From Candidatus Blautia intestinipullorum (lineage in GTDB: Bacteria; Bacillota; Clostridia; Lachnospirales; Lachnospiraceae): a stretch of 7,761 nt of DNA. Where the stretch lies: positions 1-7,761 of the forward strand of contig DWVA01000079.1 in the NCBI GenBank assembly GCA_019120475.1. The letters run 5' to 3'. The notes beneath the pieces were generated by a model. The model did no database searches and was not told the DNA's origin. It saw only the letters and a list, made by a program, of their open reading frames with translations. The position numbers and the translations under genes were made by a program. The number at the start of each line of letters is the position of its first letter. The stretch's first letter is position 1. Shown piece after piece: positions 1-5,400 of this stretch.

Positions 1-786
1 GAAGTTACCGCCATGAAGCGTACTTTATCTCAGAACGTGCCTTATCGATTACAGGCACCTTTCATGGAATCCATGAAAGGAAAAGAGTGGAGCAGATCTG
101 GGAAAAATCTTGCGGCAAGAATTAATCAGGAAAAAAGATTAATATATTATTTTTTACAATTTTGTGGCCTGAACACCCAAATTCAAATCCAGACAGAATG
201 GGCGGATTATATCGAACGCAATTACGAAATCATACAGGGATGGATTGAATTAAACCTGATTCAATACCTTCAGAGAAGGAATCCCAGTGTTCCGGGAATT
301 GTGGACAAGCTATCTCCACCAAAAGAGCGGAATCTGGAAAAAGTAAAAAAATATTGGAAAATGATTGTTTCCATAAAGCCTGTTTACGAAATCTATAGAG
401 AAAAACCACTGAACGAAAAAAATATATCTATTGATCATTTTGTGCCCTGGTCCTATGTGGCGCATGACGAATTGTGGAATCTGACCCCGACAACTCGAAG
501 CATTAACAGTAGTAAAAGCAACAGTCTTCCGGATTGGAATTTCTATTTCCCGATGCTATGTAAAAGTGAATATTTATCCTATAAATTAATGTGGGAATAT
601 CCGGAAGTACATAAAGCCTTTGACAAATGCGCGAAGGAGCATCTGAATAATCAAGAGATCAGACATAAACTTTATCAGCAAGGCCTGTCGGAAAGAGAGT
701 TTTCAGAGCGTCTGGAAGAGGTTATTCTTCCGGTCTATAAGTCGGCTAAAAGTATGGGGTTTTCGAATTGGAGGCTGAAGGGGTAA
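1..786 (+). CDS. HNH endonuclease domain protein, 5' end probably outside the window
   Basis: The open frame runs from the first base of the window to TAA at 784-786. The first ATG is at 13, but only 12 bases precede it, they contain no ribosome site, and they are in frame (E-V-T-A). I therefore read this as the C-terminal part of a longer protein. Counting from ATG 13, residues 139-172 form an HNH-like ββα-metal nuclease core: I-D-H-F-V-P-W (D141, H142), then D152-E-L-W-N156-L and N165-S-S-K168-S-N170-S-L-P. The final metal ligand would be Asn rather than His, a common HNH variant. The early segment N-V-P-Y-R-L-Q-A-P-F (8-17) looks like a conserved family block. Residues 40-130 are helical and basic, and no membrane segment is seen. 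The predicted role is metal-dependent DNA cleavage, but the target is unknown. The stop lies 4 bases before the methyltransferase start, so the two are almost certainly co-transcribed. Confidence is high for the HNH fold and low for the biological role. Confidence 0.82.
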   Translation, partial: EVTAMKRTLSQNVPYRLQAPFMESMKGKEWSRSGKNLAARINQEKRLIYYFLQFCGLNTQIQIQTEWADYIERNYEIIQGWIELNLIQYLQRRNPSVPGIVDKLSPPKERNLEKVKKYWKMIVSIKPVYEIYREKPLNEKNISIDHFVPWSYVAHDELWNLTPTTRSINSSKSNSLPDWNFYFPMLCKSEYLSYKLMWEYPEVHKAFDKCAKEHLNNQEIRHKLYQQGLSEREFSERLEEVILPVYKSAKSMGFSNWRLKG

Positions 787-790
787 GATT

Positions 791-1369
791 ATGTGCGAGT
801 ATTATGAAATCAATGCAAAGCAATATGCCAAAGAAACATTTTCTACTGATATGTCGGAACAATATACGAGATTTCTCCCTCTGCTGGGGGAGCAGGCAAG
901 GATTCTTGATGTGGGAAGCGGCAGCGGGCGTGATGCGTGCTATTTTCAAAAAAAGGGATATCAGGTGACCGCATTGGAACCGTCAAAGAACCTTTGCAGA
1001 GAAATTTGGAAAGTGTTCTCAGGAGAAATTGTCTGTTCTGATATTCAAAGCTATCAGCCGGATCAACGATATGATGGCATCTGGGCTTGTGCATCATTCC
1101 TTCACTTGCGGTTAGAAGAAGTTCTTTGCTTTTTTGGAAATATAGATTTGTATTTAAATGATAATGGAGTTGTATATCTTTCAGGGAAGAATGGAATCTA
1201 TACTGGAGAAGCAGAGGATGGACGGTATTTTCTTGAGTTTACTGAAGAACTGGTGGAGAATATACTTGTGGTCAATGAGCGAATGAAGCTGAAAGAATTA
1301 TGGTATACGGAGGATGTAAGGGGGAGACAAGGATTTCGATGGATGAACATAGTTGTAAAAATGGTGTAA
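791..1369 (+). CDS. class I SAM-dependent methyltransferase
   Basis: A 192-aa protein with a Rossmann-type methyltransferase core. Motif I is I-L-D-V-G-S-G-S-G-R-D-A (38-49), the glycine-rich SAM-binding loop. Motif II is A-L-E-P-S (61-65), with E63 placed to bind the ribose hydroxyls. The motif IV region is Y-D-G-I-W-A-C-A-S-F-L-H-L (94-106). The C-terminal block W-Y-T-E-D-V-R-G-R...F-R-W-M-N-I-V-V-K (171-190) resembles a tail I associate with small methyltransferases in accessory or defence-like operons. No NPPY-type catalytic motif is seen, so a DNA amino-methyltransferase role is not supported and the substrate is unknown. ATG 791 follows a purine-rich stretch, GGAGG at 770-774 and AAGGGG at 778-783, inside the end of the HNH gene. 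This suggests translational coupling to it. Alternatives are a small-molecule or TehB-like methyltransferase. Confidence 0.85.
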   Translation: MCEYYEINAKQYAKETFSTDMSEQYTRFLPLLGEQARILDVGSGSGRDACYFQKKGYQVTALEPSKNLCREIWKVFSGEIVCSDIQSYQPDQRYDGIWACASFLHLRLEEVLCFFGNIDLYLNDNGVVYLSGKNGIYTGEAEDGRYFLEFTEELVENILVVNERMKLKELWYTEDVRGRQGFRWMNIVVKMV

Positions 1370-1439
1370 TAAGTCATTTTTAAAGCAAATTAAAAAATCG
1401 TAACCCCTCAGAAAGCCCGTAAAATCAGGAAATTGCTCT

Positions 1440-1558
1440 GCCATGCACCTCGCGAACAGGTTCGCTCGGTCACGGCTGTCGCCGTATAGGTCTAATCCCG
1501 AAAATGCCCTCTTGTGAGCGAGCTCCCAACGGGCATTTCGGTCTTATCCCTGCATGGC
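1440..1558. other. GC-rich folded intergenic element (four-way-junction-like), candidate structured RNA or palindromic repeat
   Basis: The element contains nested inverted repeats. An outer stem pairs 1440-1447 (GCCATGCA) with 1551-1558 (TGCATGGC), 8 of 8. Inside it, hairpin 1 is GCGAA 1452-1456 with TTCGC 1461-1465. Hairpin 2 is ACGGC 1472-1476 with GCCGT 1481-1485. Hairpin 3 is CCGAAAATGCCC 1498-1509 with GGGCATTTCGG 1531-1541, which is 11 pairs and one bulged A. A near-identical 11-base direct repeat brackets hairpin 3: GGTCTAATCCC (1489-1499) and GGTCTTATCCC (1540-1550). By hand count the element is about 58% GC, against about 34% in the 60 bases on either side. No convincing ORF or tRNA is present. 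No T-run follows hairpin 3 on either strand, so it is not a simple terminator. It could be a dispersed genomic repeat, a small RNA, or a 5' leader element, although it lies upstream of the predicted clpB promoter. The strand is undetermined. Confidence 0.6.
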
Positions 1559-1588
1559 TTGTAGCTAGCATGAAAAATCTTAAAAAAA

Positions 1589-1615
1589 TTAGCACTCACA
1601 TCTTGACTCTGCTAA
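1589..1615. promoter_or_regulatory. degenerate CIRCE operator (HrcA site) upstream of clpB
   Basis: The sequence is TTAGCACTC, nine bases, then CTCTGCTAA. The CIRCE consensus is TTAGCACTC-N9-GAGTGCTAA. The left arm matches 9 of 9 and the right arm 6 of 9, with the spacer exactly nine bases. CIRCE is bound by the heat-shock repressor HrcA, usually upstream of dnaK and groE operons. Here it overlaps the -35 box of the clpB promoter, which would let a bound repressor block RNA polymerase. No CtsR-type heptad direct repeat was seen nearby. The three mismatches at 1607-1609 could weaken binding. Confidence 0.7.
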
Positions 1616-1631
1616 CAACTTGTGGTAAATT
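1603..1631 (+). promoter_or_regulatory. predicted sigma-A promoter of clpB
   Basis: The -35 box is TTGACT (1603-1608), followed by a 17-base spacer and a -10 box TAAATT (1626-1631). A TG at 1623-1624 one base before the -10 gives an extended -10. Transcription would start near 1638, leaving a leader of about 57 bases before the clpB start. The -35 lies in the spacer and right arm of the CIRCE-like operator, consistent with heat-shock repression. This is predicted from sequence only. Confidence 0.6.
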
Positions 1632-1694
1632 GTTATATGTGAAATAGAACAACATGACATTTCAAGCGGAACTTTCGAGAGAGGAGGAGAGCTT

Positions 1695-4289
1695 ATGAAT
1701 ATAAGTAAATTTACTCAGAAATCCATCCAGGCAGTGCAGGATCTGGAAAAGATTGCCTATGAGTATGGAAATCAGGAGATCGAACAGGAACATCTTCTGT
1801 ACGCTCTGCTGACCCAGGAGGACAGTCTGATCCTTAAGCTGATCGAGAAGATGGAAATTAATAAAGAATACTTTATCAATACAGTGAAAAGTGCGCTGGA
1901 CGCAAAAGTAAAGGTGTCCGGCGGCGAGCTGAGGTTTGGCCAGTATCTGAATAAGGCGCTGGTAAATGCGGAAGACGAGGCCAGAGCCATGGGAGACGAA
2001 TATGTTTCCGTGGAGCATCTGTTCCTTTCGCTCCTGAAACAGCCAAGCCCAAGTATGAAGAAGATTTTCTCTGAATTTGGCATTACAAGAGAGGGTTTTC
2101 TTCAGGCTCTGTCTACTGTAAGAGGAAATCAGCGGGTTGTCAGCGACAATCCGGAAGCAACCTATGATACTCTGAACAAATACGGCGAGGATCTTGTTGA
2201 AAAGGCAAGAAACCAGAAGCTTGATCCGGTGATCGGCCGTGACGCGGAGATCCGTAATATTGTAAGGATCCTGTCCCGTAAGACAAAGAACAATCCGGTT
2301 CTGATCGGTGAACCGGGCGTCGGCAAGACGGCCGCCGTGGAGGGGCTGGCACAGAGAATTGTGGCGGGAGATGTTCCCGAAGGCCTAAAAAATAAGAAAA
2401 TTTTTGCTCTGGATATGGGGGCTCTTGTAGCAGGGGCCAAGTACAGAGGAGAGTTTGAGGAACGTCTGAAAGCTGTTCTGGAAGAAGTAAAGAAAAGCGA
2501 GGGAGAGATCATCCTGTTTATTGATGAGCTTCATCTGATCGTGGGAGCCGGCAAAACAGACGGCGCCATGGATGCGGGAAATATGCTGAAGCCAATGCTG
2601 GCAAGAGGCGAGCTCCACTGTATCGGAGCAACAACCCTTGATGAATACCGTCAGTATATTGAAAAAGACGCTGCTCTGGAACGGCGTTTCCAGCCTGTAA
2701 TGGTAGATGAGCCGACGGTGGAGGACACTATTTCCATTCTTCGTGGACTGAAGGAAAGGTACGAGGTGTTCCATGGCGTGAAGATCACAGACAGCGCCCT
2801 TGTGGCGGCGGCAACTCTTTCCCATCGGTATATTACGGACCGTTTCCTTCCTGATAAGGCCATTGACCTGGTGGACGAAGCCTGCGCCCTGATCAAAACA
2901 GAACTGGATTCCATGCCTGCCGAGCTTGACGAGCAGAGACGTAAGATCATGCAGTTGGAGATCGAAGAGTCCGCACTGAAAAAAGAGACGGACAATCTGA
3001 GCAAAGAGCGGCTGGAAGATCTTCAGAAGGAACTGGCTGAGATGAAGGATCAGTTTAATATCCAGAAAGCTCAGTGGGATAATGAGAAACATTCTGTTGA
3101 AAAGCTTCAGAAACTGCGTGAACAGATAGAGGATGTAAACAAGCAGATACAGAAGGCCCAGCAGAATTATGATCTGGAAAAAGCAGCCGAGCTTCAGTAT
3201 GGAGAACTGCCAAGACTGCAGCAGCAGCTTGAAATTGAAGAGCGGAATACGAAAGAGGGAGACCGCCGTCTGGTACACGAGGCAGTGACAGACGATGAGA
3301 TCGCAAGAATCATCTCCCGGTGGACGGGAATTCCTGTGACAAAGCTGACAGAAGGCGAAAGGACGAAACTTCTGGGACTGGAAGATCAGCTTCACAAACG
3401 GGTGATCGGACAGGACGAAGGAGTCCGCCTTGTAACAGACGCTATCCTTCGTTCCAAAGCGGGAATCAAAGATCCTACAAAGCCCATCGGTTCCTTCCTG
3501 TTCCTTGGACCTACCGGAGTAGGTAAAACGGAACTGGCGAAGACCCTTGCGGAAACGCTTTTCGATGATGAGCAGAATATGGTTCGTATTGATATGAGTG
3601 AATATATGGAGAAATATTCTGTATCCCGGCTGATCGGAGCGCCGCCCGGATATGTGGGATATGAGGAAGGCGGCCAGCTTACAGAGGCAGTCCGCCGCAA
3701 ACCTTACAGCGTGGTGCTTTTTGATGAAATCGAAAAAGCTCATCCGGATGTGTTCAATGTGCTGCTCCAGGTGCTTGACGACGGCCGGATCACAGATTCC
3801 CAGGGAAGGACAGTGGATTTTAAGAATACGATCCTGATCATGACTTCCAATATCGGTTCCCCGTATCTTCTGGAAGGAATCGACGACCAGGGAAACATTA
3901 AGCCGGAAGCCCAGGAAATGGTAATGAATGATCTTAAGGGCCACTTCCGTCCGGAATTTTTGAACCGTCTTGACGAAATAATTATGTTCAAGCCCTTGAC
4001 AAAAGACAATATTGGTAACATAGTAGATCTGATGGTAAAAGAGCTGGACAATCGTCTGGCTGACCAGGAGCTTTCTCTTAAACTTACCGACGCTGCCAAG
4101 AATATGGTAGTTGATAAAGGATACGATCCTGTTTACGGAGCGCGTCCTCTGAAGCGGTATCTTCAGAACTACGTGGAAACTCTCGCTGCTAAGAAAATTC
4201 TTTCCGGAGACGTCCACGCAGGCGACACACTGGTGCTTGATGTGGAAAACGGAGAATTTGTCTGCCGAAGCGAGCATACAGGGGAATAA
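1695..4289 (+). CDS. clpB: ATP-dependent chaperone/disaggregase ClpB
   Basis: An 864-aa Hsp100 ATPase of full family length. With DnaK/DnaJ/GrpE, ClpB pulls aggregated proteins through a hexameric ring in the cytoplasm. Residues 1-145 are the double-Clp N-domain (M-N-x-S-K-F-T-Q-K-S start). AAA1 has Walker A G-E-P-G-V-G-K-T (205-212), pore loop K-Y-R-G (249-252), Walker B L-F-I-D-E-L (274-279) and arginines E-R-R-F (329-332). Residues about 400-530 are the long coiled-coil middle domain, which separates ClpB from ClpC and ClpA. AAA2 has Walker A G-P-T-G-V-G-K-T (605-612), pore loop G-Y-V-G-Y (652-656), Walker B V-L-F-D-E-I-E (674-680), sensor 1 T-S-N (717-719) and sensor 2 G-A-R-P-L-K-R (815-821). 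No ClpP-docking tripeptide was recognised. GAGGAGG at 1681-1687, seven bases before ATG 1695, fixes the start. All key residues are intact. The CIRCE-like site upstream suggests HrcA control. Confidence 0.98.
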   Translation: MNISKFTQKSIQAVQDLEKIAYEYGNQEIEQEHLLYALLTQEDSLILKLIEKMEINKEYFINTVKSALDAKVKVSGGELRFGQYLNKALVNAEDEARAMGDEYVSVEHLFLSLLKQPSPSMKKIFSEFGITREGFLQALSTVRGNQRVVSDNPEATYDTLNKYGEDLVEKARNQKLDPVIGRDAEIRNIVRILSRKTKNNPVLIGEPGVGKTAAVEGLAQRIVAGDVPEGLKNKKIFALDMGALVAGAKYRGEFEERLKAVLEEVKKSEGEIILFIDELHLIVGAGKTDGAMDAGNMLKPMLARGELHCIGATTLDEYRQYIEKDAALERRFQPVMVDEPTVEDTISILRGLKERYEVFHGVKITDSALVAAATLSHRYITDRFLPDKAIDLVDEACALIKTELDSMPAELDEQRRKIMQLEIEESALKKETDNLSKERLEDLQKELAEMKDQFNIQKAQWDNEKHSVEKLQKLREQIEDVNKQIQKAQQNYDLEKAAELQYGELPRLQQQLEIEERNTKEGDRRLVHEAVTDDEIARIISRWTGIPVTKLTEGERTKLLGLEDQLHKRVIGQDEGVRLVTDAILRSKAGIKDPTKPIGSFLFLGPTGVGKTELAKTLAETLFDDEQNMVRIDMSEYMEKYSVSRLIGAPPGYVGYEEGGQLTEAVRRKPYSVVLFDEIEKAHPDVFNVLLQVLDDGRITDSQGRTVDFKNTILIMTSNIGSPYLLEGIDDQGNIKPEAQEMVMNDLKGHFRPEFLNRLDEIIMFKPLTKDNIGNIVDLMVKELDNRLADQELSLKLTDAAKNMVVDKGYDPVYGARPLKRYLQNYVETLAAKKILSGDVHAGDTLVLDVENGEFVCRSEHTGE

Positions 4290-4393
4290 AATCTTCTGTA
4301 AAGGTCAGGAGCGTATAAGGGCAGGACAGATCCGAAACAGGATAAGGCTGGAAGAGAAGCTTCCTTATAAACAGAGGCAAAGGACGGGAATAT

Positions 4394-4567
4394 ATGATAC
4401 CAAAGGATCCGGTTATTTTATTAAGCTATGTCAACACCCAGCTAAGAGATTATTATGATTCTCTGGAAGCGCTCTGCACCTGCAGAGGACTGAAAAAAAA
4501 GGAATTGGTGGAAAAGCTGAAATCTATTGATTATGAATATGACGAAAGGACAAATCAGTTCGTTTGA
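4394..4567 (+). CDS. DUF4250 family small protein
   Basis: A 57-aa protein beginning M-I-P-K-D-P-V-I-L-L-S-Y-V-N-T-Q-L-R-D-Y and ending I-D-Y-E-Y-D-E-R-T-N-Q-F-V. This matches what I know of DUF4250: a start near M-x-P-x-D-P-x-x-L-L-S-x-V-N, and an end near I-x-Y-x-Y-x-x-x-x-N-Q-F. The function is unknown. The middle (about residues 15-45) looks helical, with L-E-A-L-C-T-C-R-G-L-K-K-K-E-L spaced like a small helix-turn-helix, but DNA binding is only a guess. Two cysteines (28 and 30) form a C-T-C pair. The ribosome site is probably AAAGGA at 4379-4384, nine bases before ATG 4394. The gene starts 104 bases after clpB stops. I see no clear promoter or terminator between them, so read-through from clpB to the shared terminator at 4606-4656 is likely. 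Confidence 0.85.
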   Translation: MIPKDPVILLSYVNTQLRDYYDSLEALCTCRGLKKKELVEKLKSIDYEYDERTNQFV

Positions 4568-4605
4568 TCTCGCATATGCGGCTCATATTCTAAAAGAATG
4601 AATAG

Positions 4606-4656
4606 AAAAAGACAGACGCTGTGAAGAATGAAACTTTCACAATGTCTGTCTTTTTT
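4606..4656. terminator. bidirectional rho-independent terminator
   Basis: A-tract 4606-4610 plus GACAGAC (4611-4617) pairs with GTCTGTC (4644-4650) plus T-tract 4651-4656. Inside, GTGAA (4621-4625) pairs with TTCAC (4636-4640), extending the stem around an eight-to-ten-base loop. The T-run ends clpB/DUF4250 transcripts on the plus strand. The A-tract becomes a U-run on the minus strand, so the same hairpin can end the DUF2871 transcript, whose stop codon is at 4665-4667, only nine bases away. This is a compact shared terminator for convergent genes. Confidence 0.9.
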
Positions 4657-4664
4657 GCTGATGA

Positions 4665-5072
4665 TCATGATATACTGCGTTTGATCTCAAGGAGCAGAAA
4701 AACCAGACTAACACCAAGCAGAATGTGTCCGATTCCTGCCATACCGGAAATAGACGCGTTCATTCCGGAAGAAAGCGGGGTTCCCAGAACCTGGAACACT
4801 CCCCGTACCACAAACATGACAGCAGTCAGATTCAGGCCGATATGATAGGCAATCAGTATCTTTCCGGTCTTTTTTCCGGTGAAAGAAAAATTCTTCTCCA
4901 ACAACAGCAGCAACAGGAAAAATACCATGCCCAGCAGGAAGTAGTGCGTATGTACTACCCCAAGAGTGGTTTTGCCAGTAAATCCGTTGAATTTGGTAAA
5001 TTCCCGATAAAATACGCCGCCGATCATTGCAAGAATGGCGTACAGCAGAGCTGTGTTCATATATCGTTTCAT
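4665..5072 (-). CDS. DUF2871 family integral membrane protein
   Basis: A 135-aa hydrophobic protein with four predicted membrane helices, at about residues 6-21, 37-58, 70-90 and 108-129. The blocks Y-A-I-L-A-M-I-G-G-V-F-Y-R-E-F-T-K-F, V-H-T-H-Y-F-L-L-G, Y-H-I-G-L-N and G-I-G-H-I-L-L-G fit DUF2871 as I know it. The function is unknown. Four histidines (41, 43, 77, 116) lie in or beside helices 2-4, as in small haem- or metal-binding membrane proteins. That is only a suggestion, as no biochemical role is established. No signal-peptide cleavage site is seen and the C-terminus is short and basic (E-I-K-R-S-I-S). The start is ATG at 5072-5070, with AAAGGAGG (plus-strand 5080-5087) seven bases upstream. 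A second Met lies at residue 5. The gene is divergent from the MarR regulator, with 328 bases between the starts, so shared regulation is possible. Confidence 0.85.
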   Translation of the reverse strand: MKRYMNTALLYAILAMIGGVFYREFTKFNGFTGKTTLGVVHTHYFLLGMVFFLLLLLLEKNFSFTGKKTGKILIAYHIGLNLTAVMFVVRGVFQVLGTPLSSGMNASISGMAGIGHILLGVSLVFLLLEIKRSIS

Positions 5073-5079
5073 AGATCTT

Positions 5080-5087
5080 CCTCCTTT
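5080..5087 (-). promoter_or_regulatory. ribosome binding site of the DUF2871 gene
   Basis: On the minus strand this reads AAAGGAGG, seven bases before the ATG at 5072-5070. It is a near-perfect Shine-Dalgarno match and supports this start over the Met four codons later. Confidence 0.85.
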
Positions 5088-5173
5088 ATTCGCATTTTAA
5101 TACAGAGTCCGGCTGGTCTCTGAAATCTCTTCTTTTGTTACGACAATCTTTATGTTATCGCCCCAATATAAAC

Positions 5174-5202
5174 AATGTACATGAACGCTGTTTTTCTGTC
5201 AA
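5174..5202 (-). promoter_or_regulatory. predicted sigma-A promoter of the DUF2871 gene
   Basis: On the minus strand a perfect -35 box TTGACA (plus coordinates 5197-5202) is followed by 17 bases and a -10 box TACATT (5174-5179). The leader to the ATG at 5072 would be about 95 bases. The -35 sits in the loop of a weak AT-rich hairpin (TTTTTC 5191-5196 with GAAAAA 5203-5208). This is a sequence prediction only. Confidence 0.55.
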
Positions 5203-5248
5203 GAAAAAACAAACCGGTTCTCATGATCTCCCAGGTACATGGAAATAA

Positions 5249-5261
5249 TTAGTCCTACTAA
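5249..5261. promoter_or_regulatory. operator-like palindrome TTAGT-N3-ACTAA
   Basis: A 13-base palindrome with five matched pairs on each side of CCT. It shares the outer TTAG..CTAA sequence with the site at 5357-5370 next to the marR promoter. It lies about 46 bases upstream of the -35 box of the divergent DUF2871 promoter. It may be a second binding site for the same MarR protein; this is inferred from sequence similarity only. Confidence 0.4.
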
Positions 5262-5309
5262 GAAATAAAATGTGAATAAACTGTGTATAAATCTTAAAAA
5301 AATATAAAT

Positions 5310-5339
5310 TGCACAAAAATCACTTGCCTTTTTTGTGCA
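5310..5339. repeat. inverted repeat around the marR -35 box
   Basis: TGCACAAAA (5310-5318) is perfectly inverted as TTTTGTGCA (5331-5339) across a 12-base centre that contains the predicted -35 box TTGCCT. The position suits an operator for a dimeric regulator. It also resembles a weak hairpin with a T-rich arm, but no T-run follows it, so a terminator is less likely. Confidence 0.5.
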
Positions 5340-5351
5340 TATGAGTAATAT
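5324..5351 (+). promoter_or_regulatory. predicted promoter of the marR-ABC exporter operon
   Basis: The -35 box TTGCCT (5324-5329) is followed by 16 bases and a -10 box TAATAT (5346-5351). Each box matches consensus at four of six positions, so this is a moderate promoter. Transcription would start near 5358, inside the palindrome at 5357-5370, where a bound repressor would block it. TATATT at 5351-5356 is a better -10 match but too far from this -35. Confidence 0.45.
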
Positions 5352-5356
5352 ATATT

Positions 5357-5370
5357 ATTAGCCGACTAAT
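5357..5370. promoter_or_regulatory. candidate MarR operator ATTAG-N4-CTAAT
   Basis: A 14-base palindrome, ATTAGCCGACTAAT, with only one unmatched pair at the centre. It lies between the -10 box and the marR start codon, about 30 bases upstream of GTG 5401. MarR-family dimers typically bind AT-rich palindromes of about this size in their own promoters. Binding by the adjacent MarR protein is inferred. Confidence 0.55.
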
Positions 5371-5388
5371 TAATTGAAATAGAATATG

Positions 5389-5396
5389 GGAGGTGA
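5389..5396 (+). promoter_or_regulatory. ribosome binding site that sets the marR start
   Basis: GGAGGTGA is a perfect Shine-Dalgarno sequence, with its GGAGG core (5389-5393) seven bases before GTG 5401. The in-frame ATG at 5386 overlaps this site and has no ribosome site of its own, so GTG 5401 is the better start. Confidence 0.85.
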
Positions 5397-5400
5397 TATT

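Noticed and set aside
1498..1541. Long hairpin as a rho-independent terminator of the methyltransferase operon
   Set aside because: No T-run follows on either strand, and the hairpin is embedded in a larger folded element. Rho-independent termination is not supported here.
1440..1558. tRNA or tRNA-like gene suggested by the cloverleaf layout
   Set aside because: The outer stem, loop sizes and absence of D-loop, anticodon-arm and T-arm sequences do not fit a tRNA. GGTTCG at 1459-1464 is part of hairpin 1, not a T-arm.
2385..4277. 630-codon open frame on the minus strand inside clpB
   Set aside because: It is fully antisense to an intact, motif-complete clpB gene. The translated product is Cys/His/Phe-rich, shows no recognisable domain, and has no promoter or ribosome site. 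It is a by-product of clpB codon usage.
4342..4368. Hairpin between clpB and DUF4250 (ATAAGG with CCTTAT, or GGAAG with CTTCC)
   Set aside because: The two pairings compete, the stems are short, and no T-run follows, so neither a terminator nor a regulator is supported.
4621..4845. 74-codon plus-strand frame starting within the terminator
   Set aside because: It begins inside the terminator hairpin, has no ribosome site, and overlaps the DUF2871 gene on the opposite strand.
4725..5123. 132-codon plus-strand frame antisense to the DUF2871 gene
   Set aside because: The product is low-complexity (Gln and Ser rich) with no ribosome site, whereas the opposite strand encodes a clear membrane-protein family with a strong ribosome site.
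5386..5400. ATG 5386 as the marR start (five residues longer)
   Set aside because: This ATG overlaps the GGAGGTGA ribosome site that is correctly spaced for GTG 5401 and has none of its own upstream.
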